DNA from: Faecousia sp.
Lineage (GTDB): Bacteria > Bacillota > Clostridia > Oscillospirales > Oscillospiraceae
Direction: 5' to 3'
DNA: 6,321 bases
Assembly (NCBI GenBank): GCA_029258495.1
Contig: JARHYV010000077.1
Span: forward strand, 1-6,321
In this document: in pieces, positions 1-4,682 of the stretch
Layout: each line of letters starts with the position of its first letter
Position numbering within the stretch: position 1 is the first letter of the stretch
Notes under the pieces: model-generated
What the model saw: the letters and a program-made list of their open reading frames with translations, nothing else
Databases searched by the model: none
What the model was told of the DNA's origin: nothing
Made by a program: the position numbers and the translations under genes

Positions 1-1163
1 GCATCCTGCTCCATGATGGTGATGTGATTGCGGAAGGGGCAGGCTCTCAGGGTGTCGATGACGAAATTGCGGCGGCTGCGATAAAATTTTCTCATGCGGT
101 TGATGTGCTTTTCAAAATGCCCCTGATTTAGAAATCGGGCAAGGGTATACTGCTCAAAACTGGGGACGGTGCAGCTGTAAAAGCCCAGTTTCTGCCGGAA
201 TTTGTCCATCAGCTCCGTGGGCAGCACCATGTAGCTGATACGGATGGATGGTGCGAGGCTCTTGGAGAAGGTGTTCATGTAGATGACCCGTCCGTGGCGA
301 TCCATCGCCTGCAGAGAAGGCAGCGGATGGGAGTGAAAGCGAAATTCCGAGTCGTAGTCATCCTCGATCAGCCACCGATCCGGCTGCTGTGCAGCCCATT
401 GCAGCAGCTGCTGCCGACGCTTTGCCGGCGTGACGATGCCGGTAGGGAAGTGGTGACTGGGGGAGCAGTGCAGCACCTGGGCATCTTTCAGCTCCCCGGG
501 GATCACGCCCTGCTCGTCGATGGGGGCTGCGATCCATGCGGCGCCTCCGGCGGTGTAGATCTGCGGGATCTTCTGGTAGCCGGGATCCTCCACGGCATAG
601 ATCTTGTCCTGTCCCAGTAATTGCAGGATCAGATTGTACAGGAAGTCGTTTCCTGCGCCGATGAGGATGTTCCGCGGATCTACCTGCATGTTCCGGAATG
701 CGGACAGATGGTTTGCAATGGCTTGGCGAAGCTCCGGATAGCCCTGTGCAGGCAGGGGAGCCAGCAGCCTGTCCCCGTAATCCAGCATCACCTGCCTCTG
801 GAGTTTCATCCACACGGAGAAGGGAAATCCGGAGGCAGGCGCATTGGCGGTGAGATCCACCGCCCACAAGGGTTCCGGCGCATCCGGCAGCGGCTCGGGG
901 ATCGCCGCCTGGCAGGGGTGTTCCATAGGCTCTACAAAATAGCCGACCTTTTCCACGGAACGCAGAAAGCCCTCGGCGACCAACTGGGCATAGGCACCCT
1001 CCACTGTGACCTTGCTGATCTCCAGATGGGCGGCAAGTGCCCGTTTGGAGGGCAGCTTTTCGTCGGGAGCAAGCCGCCCGCTCAGGATATCCTCCCGGAT
1101 GCAGCGGTACAGGGACTCGTACAGGGGAAGTCCCGGCAGCTTTTGCAGTTCGTAGGTGAGCAT
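1..1163 (-). CDS. MocR/PdxR-type regulator (GntR wHTH + aminotransferase fold), 3' end cut by window edge
   Basis: Transcription regulator of the MocR subfamily of GntR proteins: an N-terminal winged helix fused to a fold-type I aminotransferase domain that binds PLP and senses PLP or an amino compound. 387 residues are visible; the family is usually about 450-500, so the C-terminus is missing. Residues 12-78 read as GntR wHTH (KLPSKRALAAHLEISKVTVE..YAQL). A linker of about 25 residues follows, then the aminotransferase core with SPSHHFPTG (234-242), EDDYDSEF (267-274) and NTFSKSLAPSIRIS (297-310). K301 is the expected Schiff-base lysine; D268 and Y270 are the expected PLP contacts, and the 31-residue Y-to-K spacing is the same as recalled for B. 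subtilis GabR. The start ATG lies six bases after the thiN stop; a GGGGG run nine bases upstream is a weak ribosome site, so translation is probably coupled to thiN. Family members regulate PLP synthesis (PdxR), GABA (GabR) or taurine (TauR) genes; the target here is unknown. Confidence 0.9.
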   Translation of the reverse strand, partial: MLTYELQKLPGLPLYESLYRCIREDILSGRLAPDEKLPSKRALAAHLEISKVTVEGAYAQLVAEGFLRSVEKVGYFVEPMEHPCQAAIPEPLPDAPEPLWAVDLTANAPASGFPFSVWMKLQRQVMLDYGDRLLAPLPAQGYPELRQAIANHLSAFRNMQVDPRNILIGAGNDFLYNLILQLLGQDKIYAVEDPGYQKIPQIYTAGGAAWIAAPIDEQGVIPGELKDAQVLHCSPSHHFPTGIVTPAKRRQQLLQWAAQQPDRWLIEDDYDSEFRFHSHPLPSLQAMDRHGRVIYMNTFSKSLAPSIRISYMVLPTELMDKFRQKLGFYSCTVPSFEQYTLARFLNQGHFEKHINRMRKFYRSRRNFVIDTLRACPFRNHITIMEQD

Positions 1164-1169
1164 GGATGC

Positions 1170-1802
1170 TTACCCCCAGAGGCAGAGCCCGTTGGCTCTG
1201 TCCCACAGGGCAAGAACCATTCCGCTGTCCACGGAGATATGAGCCTTCTGCCCGATAAAGTGATTGCTCACCCCCAGAGGGAAGGAGGCGCTGAGGGATG
1301 CGTCCCTCAGGGGATACTGCAAGCCCTCGATGGTGACACCTGCTGCATCGGCACCCAAGCAGAACAGAGAGAGGATCCCGTTGGCGGTATCGGGGAAGGA
1401 GATCCGCTGCCCGGAGAGGACAGTGGCGATATAATCTCTTCCCACAAGGAATCCTCTTGCACCGTGACGGCTCAGATAGGCAAGGGACTGGAAGTTGGCG
1501 ATGGTATGATCCAGTCTGGGGCCGTCCATGGCACCGTAGAGCAAAAAGTCGCTGCATCCGGCGGCGATGCCGTGCTTGATGGCAAGCATGGCATCGGTAT
1601 CGTCCTTTTCCACGGGGAAGACCCGGGAGTCGTCGGGGATATAGCCCAGAGAGTCAAAATCCCCAAGGATCACATCCGGCTGCAGCCCGAGGGACTGGGT
1701 ATGCCTCAGACCGCCGTCTGCAGCGATGACCAGAGCATCCTCGGGGATGGGAGCGATCAGACCGTCAAATTCGGCGGCACAGAAAATCACACAGGTTCGC
1801 AT
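1170..1802 (-). CDS. thiN: Thiamine pyrophosphokinase
   Basis: Cytosolic enzyme that transfers pyrophosphate from ATP to thiamine, giving thiamine diphosphate, typically the salvage route for imported vitamin B1. The 210-residue length is normal for bacterial ThiN. Visible family motifs are AADGG (27-31), GDFDS (47-51), EKDDTD (65-70, acidic metal/ATP site) and GPRLDH (94-99). The C-terminal thiamine-binding beta domain contains GLQYPL (160-165) and GVSN (177-180). The ATG at 1802 has GAGGTG five bases upstream (minus strand). A candidate promoter sits directly upstream, just past the terminator of the metal sensor gene. It is the first gene of a two-gene unit with the MocR-type regulator downstream. 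No TPP riboswitch is visible in the short leader. The call is secure from the motifs. Confidence 0.95.
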   Translation of the reverse strand: MRTCVIFCAAEFDGLIAPIPEDALVIAADGGLRHTQSLGLQPDVILGDFDSLGYIPDDSRVFPVEKDDTDAMLAIKHGIAAGCSDFLLYGAMDGPRLDHTIANFQSLAYLSRHGARGFLVGRDYIATVLSGQRISFPDTANGILSLFCLGADAAGVTIEGLQYPLRDASLSASFPLGVSNHFIGQKAHISVDSGMVLALWDRANGLCLWG

Positions 1803-1818
1803 AATACACCTCGCATTA

Positions 1819-1847
1819 TTTATAATGCCAGTTTAGCACATTGACAT
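1819..1847 (-). promoter_or_regulatory. Candidate sigma-A promoter for thiN, with a short inverted repeat over the -10
   Basis: On the minus strand ATGTCA (1847-1842, 4/6 to TTGACA) and TATAAA (1824-1819, 5/6 to TATAAT) are separated by 17 bp. The predicted start near 1812 would leave a leader of only about 10 bases, beginning at the GAGGTG ribosome site, so the placement is uncertain. The -10 lies inside the inverted repeat GCATTA-TTTA-TAATGC (1813-1828), which could be an operator or simply the AT-rich -10 region. Confidence 0.45.
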
Positions 1848-1884
1848 AAAAAAATGAACCCCCAATCTGATGCCAGATTGGGGG
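1847..1884 (-). terminator. Rho-independent terminator of the CsoR/RcnR-family gene
   Basis: A perfect 11-bp stem (1859-1869 pairs with 1874-1884, GC-rich with five G-C pairs at the base) has a four-base loop. On the minus strand it is followed by TTCATTTTTTT. It lies eight bases past the stop of the metal sensor gene. There is no T run on the plus side, so it works leftward. It insulates thiN from the metal sensor transcript; the T run abuts the candidate thiN -35. Confidence 0.9.
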
Positions 1885-1892
1885 CTTGGTGG

Positions 1893-2249
1893 TTATTTGA
1901 TGAATTTTTCGATGGCCTGACACAGATCGTCAACGGCACCTTCGTCGCCGGCGGCAACTGCATCCACCATGCAGTGCCGGATATGGTCGTTTAGAATGAC
2001 CTTGCCGGTATTGTCTAACGCCGAACGGACAGCTGCCAACTGGATCAGCACATCCGAACAGTCGCATCCCTCTTCCACCATTCGTTTCACTTTGTTCAAG
2101 TGGCCGATGGCTCTGGCCAAGCGGTTGATCACGGCTTTTTGATTTTCGTGGACATGACCGTGGCTGTGAGGGATGCCATGGGAATGCATGTATTCGTGAT
2201 CATGGTCATGGACGCAGCCATGCGCATGATCGTGGGTATGTTCTTCCAT
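1893..2249 (-). CDS. CsoR/RcnR-family metal-sensing repressor with histidine-rich N-terminal tail
   Basis: Small all-helical, DNA-binding metal sensor of the CsoR/RcnR (DUF156) family, 118 residues. Residues 36-118 form the family domain (INRLARAIGHLNKVKRMVEEG..CSDVLIQLAAVRSAL). The ligand pattern is C64-H89-C93, with the 25- and 4-residue spacing of Cys36-His61-Cys65 in M. tuberculosis CsoR. That is the Cu(I)-type set and is also shared by the nickel sensor InrS; RcnR has His in the third position, so RcnR itself fits less well. C62 is an additional nearby thiol. The first 34 residues carry 13 His in HxH arrays, an unusual extension that could bind Ni, Co, Zn or Cu. The ATG has GAGGTG five bases upstream. 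It is divergent from the His-rich/CooT operon and shares a regulatory region with it, so autoregulation and control of that operon are likely. The metal specificity is open. Confidence 0.93.
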   Translation of the reverse strand: MEEHTHDHAHGCVHDHDHEYMHSHGIPHSHGHVHENQKAVINRLARAIGHLNKVKRMVEEGCDCSDVLIQLAAVRSALDNTGKVILNDHIRHCMVDAVAAGDEGAVDDLCQAIEKFIK

Positions 2250-2271
2250 GGAGTCACCTCTTTTTTGTTAC

Positions 2272-2300
2272 ATTATAACATTTTATGACAGGCTGTGCAA
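2272..2300 (-). promoter_or_regulatory. Promoter of the CsoR/RcnR-family gene
   Basis: On the minus strand there is a perfect TATAAT (2277-2272) with TTGCAC (2300-2295) 17 bp upstream, or TGCACA at 16 bp (4/6). The predicted start is near 2265, giving a leader of about 16 bases that contains the GAGGTG site (2260-2255). The -35 overlaps the left copy of the CTGTGCAA repeat and lies three bases from the TACT-G6 element, which suits autorepression. Confidence 0.75.
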
Positions 2301-2326
2301 CCATACTGGGGGGATATTCTGTGCAA
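2293..2326. repeat. 8-bp direct repeat CTGTGCAA flanking the G6 tract
   Basis: CTGTGCAA occurs at 2293-2300 and again at 2319-2326, 26 bp apart (about 2.5 helical turns), with the GGGGGG tract between the copies. The arrangement could mark extra contacts for a DNA-wrapping regulator or a second regulator. Eight bases can recur by chance, so the call is tentative. Confidence 0.4.
2304..2318. promoter_or_regulatory. Candidate operator for the CsoR/RcnR-family sensor (TACT-G6 element)
   Basis: The element reads TACTGGGGGGATATT on the plus strand. The E. coli RcnR site is known as TACT-G6-N-AGTA. The left half and the six-G tract match exactly, while the right half is degenerate. Class 2 sites of this family are a G/C tract flanked by AT-rich arms. 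It lies between the two divergent promoters, next to the sensor's own -35 and about 60 bases upstream of the predicted start of the His-rich operon. Binding is inferred, not shown. Confidence 0.6.
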
Positions 2327-2334
2327 ATATTTGC
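2323..2334. promoter_or_regulatory. 12-bp perfect palindrome upstream of the His-rich operon -35
   Basis: GCAAATATTTGC is self-complementary and ends one base before the TTGACA of the plus-strand promoter. Its place and symmetry are those of a dimer-binding operator. It is distinct from the G-tract element, so a second regulator is possible. No specific family is recognised. Confidence 0.45.
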
Positions 2335-2335
2335 T

Positions 2336-2364
2336 TTGACAGGAGCCGGAAATGATACTATAAT
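2336..2364 (+). promoter_or_regulatory. Consensus sigma-A promoter of the His-rich protein/CooT operon
   Basis: TTGACA (2336-2341) and TATAAT (2359-2364) are both 6/6, with the ideal 17-bp spacer. The predicted start is near 2371, giving a leader of about 22 bases that contains AAGGAG (2380-2385). A promoter of this strength suggests high expression when not repressed. It also shows that the open frame running in from 2285 is not translated from its upstream ATG. Confidence 0.93.
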
Positions 2365-2392
2365 AGAAGAAAACAAATCAAGGAGATCCGTT

Positions 2393-2830
2393 ATGCATAT
2401 TGATCACGATCATATGGACGGTCATACCCATGACCATCCCCATACCCACGAACACACCCACGAGCATACCCACGATGGCCACACCCACAGCCATCCCCAC
2501 ACTCACGAGCATGAGCACACCCATGACCATCCCCATTCCCATGAGCATCTGCATGAAGAGGGGCATGCCCACAACCACAGCCATTGCGATGCAGGCTGCG
2601 GCAGCTGCGCATCCAAGTGCGAGCATACCCCCATGGAGGAACTGGTCGCACTGATGAAGTACATGGTCGGTCACAATGCAGCCCATGCAAACGAACTGGC
2701 AGAGCTTGCAAAGCAGTTCAGCGAGGCCGGCAATCCCGTTGCCTATGAGCAGGTCATGGCAGCAGTTTCCGACTTTGAAAAGGGCAACATGCGCCTGAGT
2801 GCCATTCTGGCAAGTCTGGAAGTAAAGTAA
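2393..2830 (+). CDS. Histidine-rich metal-binding protein with a helical C-terminal domain
   Basis: Probable cytosolic metal buffer or store of 145 residues; no signal peptide or membrane segment is seen. Residues 1-64 hold 29 His, mostly as HxH with T, E, D, P or S between. Four cysteines follow (C65, C69, C72, C76; C-x3-C-x2-C-x3-C). Residues 80-145 form an amphipathic helical domain (MEELVALMKYMVGHNAAHANELAELAKQF..AYEQVMAAVSDFEKGN) with an H94-N-A-A-H98 motif that may add ligands. Similar small His-rich proteins in gut Clostridia are, as I recall, annotated only as hypothetical or cobalt transporter, but there is nothing transporter-like here. The start is ATG 2393, with AAGGAG seven bases upstream; an in-frame ATG at 2285 is rejected because the promoter lies between. 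It is first in an operon with the CooT-like gene, 11 bases downstream, and divergent from the metal sensor. Comparison with Hpn-type nickel stores is by composition only. Confidence 0.8.
   Translation: MHIDHDHMDGHTHDHPHTHEHTHEHTHDGHTHSHPHTHEHEHTHDHPHSHEHLHEEGHAHNHSHCDAGCGSCASKCEHTPMEELVALMKYMVGHNAAHANELAELAKQFSEAGNPVAYEQVMAAVSDFEKGNMRLSAILASLEVK
2426..2536 (+). repeat. Degenerate His-codon repeats within the His-rich gene
   Basis: The stretch is built of alternating CAY and ACC/GAG/GAC/CCC codons. One exact 18-bp unit, ACCCATGACCATCCCCAT, occurs at 2426-2443 and 2519-2536, encoding the same T-H-D-H-P-H peptide. Such repeats can expand or contract by slippage, so the tail length may vary between strains. 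Confidence 0.7.
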
Positions 2831-2841
2831 GGAGAATAGCC

Positions 2842-3036
2842 ATGTGTCTTTCTACGGTATACAAGAATGATCTGGTTCCCGAGTCTGTTGTGATGAAGAA
2901 TGTCATGCGCATCGAGTGCAAGGACGGCTGCGTCATCCTCACAGACCTGATGGAGCGTCAGATGGCCATCGAGGGTACACTGGAGATGGCAAATCTGGTA
3001 GACGGCGTGGCAGTCGTCAAGGAAACTGCCGTCTGA
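2842..3036 (+). CDS. CooT-family nickel-binding protein
   Basis: 64-residue protein resembling the CooT family (older annotation: predicted RNA-binding protein). In Rhodospirillum rubrum CooT is a small homodimer that binds one Ni(II) through Cys2 of each chain and helps mature carbon monoxide dehydrogenase. Here the start is MCLSTVYK, so Cys2 is in place, followed by a beta-rich pattern with SVVMKNVMRIECKDGCVILTDLMERQ (15-40). It ends with the typical VDGVAVVKE (53-61). C26 and C30 are further cysteines. AAGGAG overlaps the stop codon of the His-rich gene and lies seven bases before the ATG, so the two are co-transcribed and probably translationally coupled. No CODH, hydrogenase or urease genes are in the window, so the client enzyme is unknown. 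Family membership is likely from the N-terminus, length and overall pattern; nickel binding by this copy is inferred. Confidence 0.8.
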   Translation: MCLSTVYKNDLVPESVVMKNVMRIECKDGCVILTDLMERQMAIEGTLEMANLVDGVAVVKETAV

Positions 3037-3053
3037 TCCATATTTCAAAAATT

Positions 3054-3090
3054 CCCGAGGGTGCTGCAAAGCTCCCTCGGGTTTCTTTCT
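3054..3090 (+). terminator. Terminator of the His-rich/CooT operon
   Basis: CCCGAGGG (3054-3061) pairs with CCCTCGGG (3074-3081) as an 8-bp stem with a 12-base loop, followed by TTTCTTTCT. It starts 18 bases past the stop of the CooT-like gene. On the minus strand the stem is followed by AATTTTTG, so it may also work weakly leftward. Confidence 0.8.
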
Positions 3091-3103
3091 GCCTTGCGAA
3101 TGT

Positions 3104-3143
3104 GCAAAGGAAAAGACCTGAAGGGCGAACCCTTCAGGTCTTT
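3104..3143 (-). terminator. Terminator of the M18 aminopeptidase gene
   Basis: A perfect 14-bp stem (3112-3125 with 3130-3143) has a four-base loop that reads TTCG on the minus strand. There it continues into TCCTTTGC, and the stem foot itself supplies CTTT. It lies 11 bases past the aminopeptidase stop codon. With the terminator at 3054-3090 it separates the two converging transcripts. Confidence 0.8.
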
Positions 3144-3154
3144 GAATATGCAGA

Positions 3155-4540
3155 TTATGCCAGATAGATTGCCTCGCAGGCCTTCATGGTCATGTAGCAG
3201 TCGTACTTGCTGACGATCTCCATGGGAGCGTGCATGCACAGCACAGGGACACCGGCATCAACGGTGACGATGTTGCGGTTTGCCATGTAGGCAGCCACGG
3301 TGCCGCCACCACCCTGATCCACCTTGCCCAGAGTTGCGATCTGCCAGGTGACATTGGCGTTGTCCAGTGTGGTGCGGACATGACCCATTGCCTCGGCGGA
3401 TGCATCGGAAGCGCCGCCCTTGCCGCGGGAACCGGTGTACTTGCAGATCGCGACACCGTAGTTCAGCTGGCTGTTGTTGCGCTTGTCGCAGGTTTCGGGG
3501 AAGTTGGGGTCGAAAGCGTTGGACACATCGGCAGACAGGCAGAAACTGTTCTCCAGGCACCGGTTCAGGCTTGCGCCGGTGGCATCGCACAGATCCTGCA
3601 TGAAGGTTTCAAAGTAGTAGCTCTGCATGCCGGAGATGCCCACGGAGCCGATCTCTTCCTTGTCGGCCAGAATGCACACGGCGGTGTGCTTGGGGGTACC
3701 CATGGTCAGCAGAGGGACGATCTCTGCATAGGCGCACACCCGGTCATCGTGACCGTAAGCACCCAGCAGGCTGCGATCCAGACCGACCTCACGGCACTTG
3801 CCGGCGGGAACCAGAGTCAGCTCGGCGGACAGGAAGTCGGACTCGATGATGCCGTACTTCTCGTTCAGCAGTTTCATGATGTGCAGCTTGACCAGATCGC
3901 TGCCCTCACCCTCCAGAGGCTCGCTGCCCATGATGACATTCAGCTGCTCGCCTGCAATGACCTGAGAGGCAGTTTTCTGCATCTGATCGGCAGCCAGATG
4001 GGGCAGCAGGTCGGAGATCACCAGAATGGGATCACTGTCATCCTCGCCAATGGTCACGGTGACGACGGAGCCGTCCTTGCGGTAGATAACGCCGTGCAGG
4101 GCCAGAGCGATGGTGGGCCACTGATATTTCTTGACGCCGCCGTAGTAGTGGGTCTTCAGGTAAGCGATCTCGGAATCCTCGTACAGGGGATTGGGCTTGA
4201 TATCAATTCTGGGGGAATCCACATGGGCAGCGCAGATGTTTGCGCCGTTGTTCAGGCTCTCGGAGCCCATGACAGCCAGAACGATGCTCTTGCCGCGGTT
4301 GTTGAAATAGACCTTGTCGCCGGGGTTGAGTTTCATGCCGGGGACAAGTGCCTTAAAGCCGTGGTTTTCGGCAGCGGCGACCGTCCAAGCGGTAGCCTCA
4401 CGCTCGGTCTTGCAGGCATCCATAAATGCGGCATAGCCCTTGCAGTAAGTTTCCATGTTTTCGCGCTCCTGAGCGGAGAGCTTTGTGTATCCGTTTTTGG
4501 GAGCAGCCAGAAGGCTCTCCTTCAGTTCGTCGATGGTCAT
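3155..4540 (-). CDS. M18 family metallo-aminopeptidase
   Basis: Cytosolic dinuclear-zinc aminopeptidase of the M18 family (yeast aminopeptidase I, mammalian aspartyl aminopeptidase), which removes N-terminal residues during peptide turnover and forms large tetrahedral oligomers in characterised members. From ATG 4540 it is 461 residues, normal for the family. Ligand motifs are AAHVDSPR (His about 106), GHDDRV (Asp about 265-266), DKEEIGS (Glu 295/296: catalytic base and ligand), LSADVSNAFDP (Asp about 338) and CMHAPMEI (His about 437). GKGGASDASAE (about 374-383) and VDQGGGGTVA are also typical. ATG 4540 is preferred, with AAGGAG nine bases upstream; the in-frame TTG two codons earlier (4546) is only three bases from that site. 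It stands alone, with its own promoter and terminator, between the metal island and tsaE. The exact substrate preference (acidic or neutral residues) cannot be told. Confidence 0.95.
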   Translation of the reverse strand: MTIDELKESLLAAPKNGYTKLSAQERENMETYCKGYAAFMDACKTEREATAWTVAAAENHGFKALVPGMKLNPGDKVYFNNRGKSIVLAVMGSESLNNGANICAAHVDSPRIDIKPNPLYEDSEIAYLKTHYYGGVKKYQWPTIALALHGVIYRKDGSVVTVTIGEDDSDPILVISDLLPHLAADQMQKTASQVIAGEQLNVIMGSEPLEGEGSDLVKLHIMKLLNEKYGIIESDFLSAELTLVPAGKCREVGLDRSLLGAYGHDDRVCAYAEIVPLLTMGTPKHTAVCILADKEEIGSVGISGMQSYYFETFMQDLCDATGASLNRCLENSFCLSADVSNAFDPNFPETCDKRNNSQLNYGVAICKYTGSRGKGGASDASAEAMGHVRTTLDNANVTWQIATLGKVDQGGGGTVAAYMANRNIVTVDAGVPVLCMHAPMEIVSKYDCYMTMKACEAIYLA

Positions 4541-4549
4541 AGTCAAAAT

Positions 4550-4555
4550 CTCCTT
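4550..4555 (-). promoter_or_regulatory. Ribosome binding site that sets the aminopeptidase start
   Basis: AAGGAG on the minus strand is nine bases from ATG 4540 but only three from TTG 4546. The spacing favours the ATG. Confidence 0.8.
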
Positions 4556-4575
4556 TTCTGTGATTTCTGGTATCT

Positions 4576-4603
4576 ATTATACCTGCATTGGGTAAAATTG
4601 CAA
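4576..4603 (-). promoter_or_regulatory. Promoter of the M18 aminopeptidase
   Basis: On the minus strand TTGCAA (4603-4598, 4/6) and a perfect TATAAT (4581-4576) are 16 bp apart. The predicted start is near 4569, about 29 bases before the ATG, leaving room for the AAGGAG site. It is divergent from the tsaE promoter. Confidence 0.75.
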
Positions 4604-4618
4604 GTAATTTCATTTTAC
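4592..4618. repeat. Inverted repeat between the divergent aminopeptidase and tsaE promoters
   Basis: GTAAAAT (4592-4598) and ATTTTAC (4612-4618) form 7-bp arms around 13 bases. The left arm abuts the aminopeptidase -35, and the right arm is 10 bases before the tsaE -35. It could be an operator, but short AT-rich arms arise easily by chance. Confidence 0.3.
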
Positions 4619-4628
4619 AGGGAAAGAC

Positions 4629-4658
4629 TTTACAAGATGGGAACTTCTATGGTAGAAT
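4629..4658 (+). promoter_or_regulatory. Promoter of tsaE-tsaB(-upp)
   Basis: TTTACA (4629-4634, 5/6) and TAGAAT (4653-4658, 5/6) are separated by 18 bp. The predicted start is near 4665, just before the AGAGG ribosome site and 18 bases from the tsaE ATG. Confidence 0.7.
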
Positions 4659-4682
4659 GGGGCAGAAAGAGGTTGATATACC

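Noticed and set aside
358..1557. 399-codon open frame on the minus strand
   Set aside because: It overlaps the MocR-type gene and thiN in another frame on the same strand. The translation is low-complexity Arg/Pro/Ala/Ser with no recognisable domain.
621..1844. 407-codon open frame on the plus strand
   Set aside because: It is antisense to the MocR-type gene and thiN, both of which have clear motifs and starts. The openness comes from the codon bias of the real genes.
2285..2392. A 36-codon N-terminal extension of the His-rich protein from ATG 2285
   Set aside because: The consensus promoter at 2336-2364 lies inside it and the AAGGAG site belongs to ATG 2393.
2229..2476. 12-bp inverted match (CATACCCACGAT) between the sensor gene and the His-rich gene, considered as an invertible switch
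   Set aside because: Both copies encode the same H-T-H-D peptide within His-rich tails, which explains the identity. No recombinase or longer inverted repeat is present.
2420..2590. Repetitive stretch considered as a CRISPR array or minisatellite
   Set aside because: The repeats are codon-phased and encode HxH dipeptides. There are no uniform repeat and spacer lengths.
2378..2711. Met/Gly/Val-rich or Arg/Gly/Cys-rich minus-strand frames that could suggest a membrane peptide
   Set aside because: They are complements of CAT/CAC histidine codons (read as ATG/GTG), so the apparent hydrophobic pattern is a shadow of the His-rich gene.
3037..3154. Possible small RNA between the converging genes
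   Set aside because: The two hairpins are well explained as terminators of the flanking genes. No independent promoter is visible.
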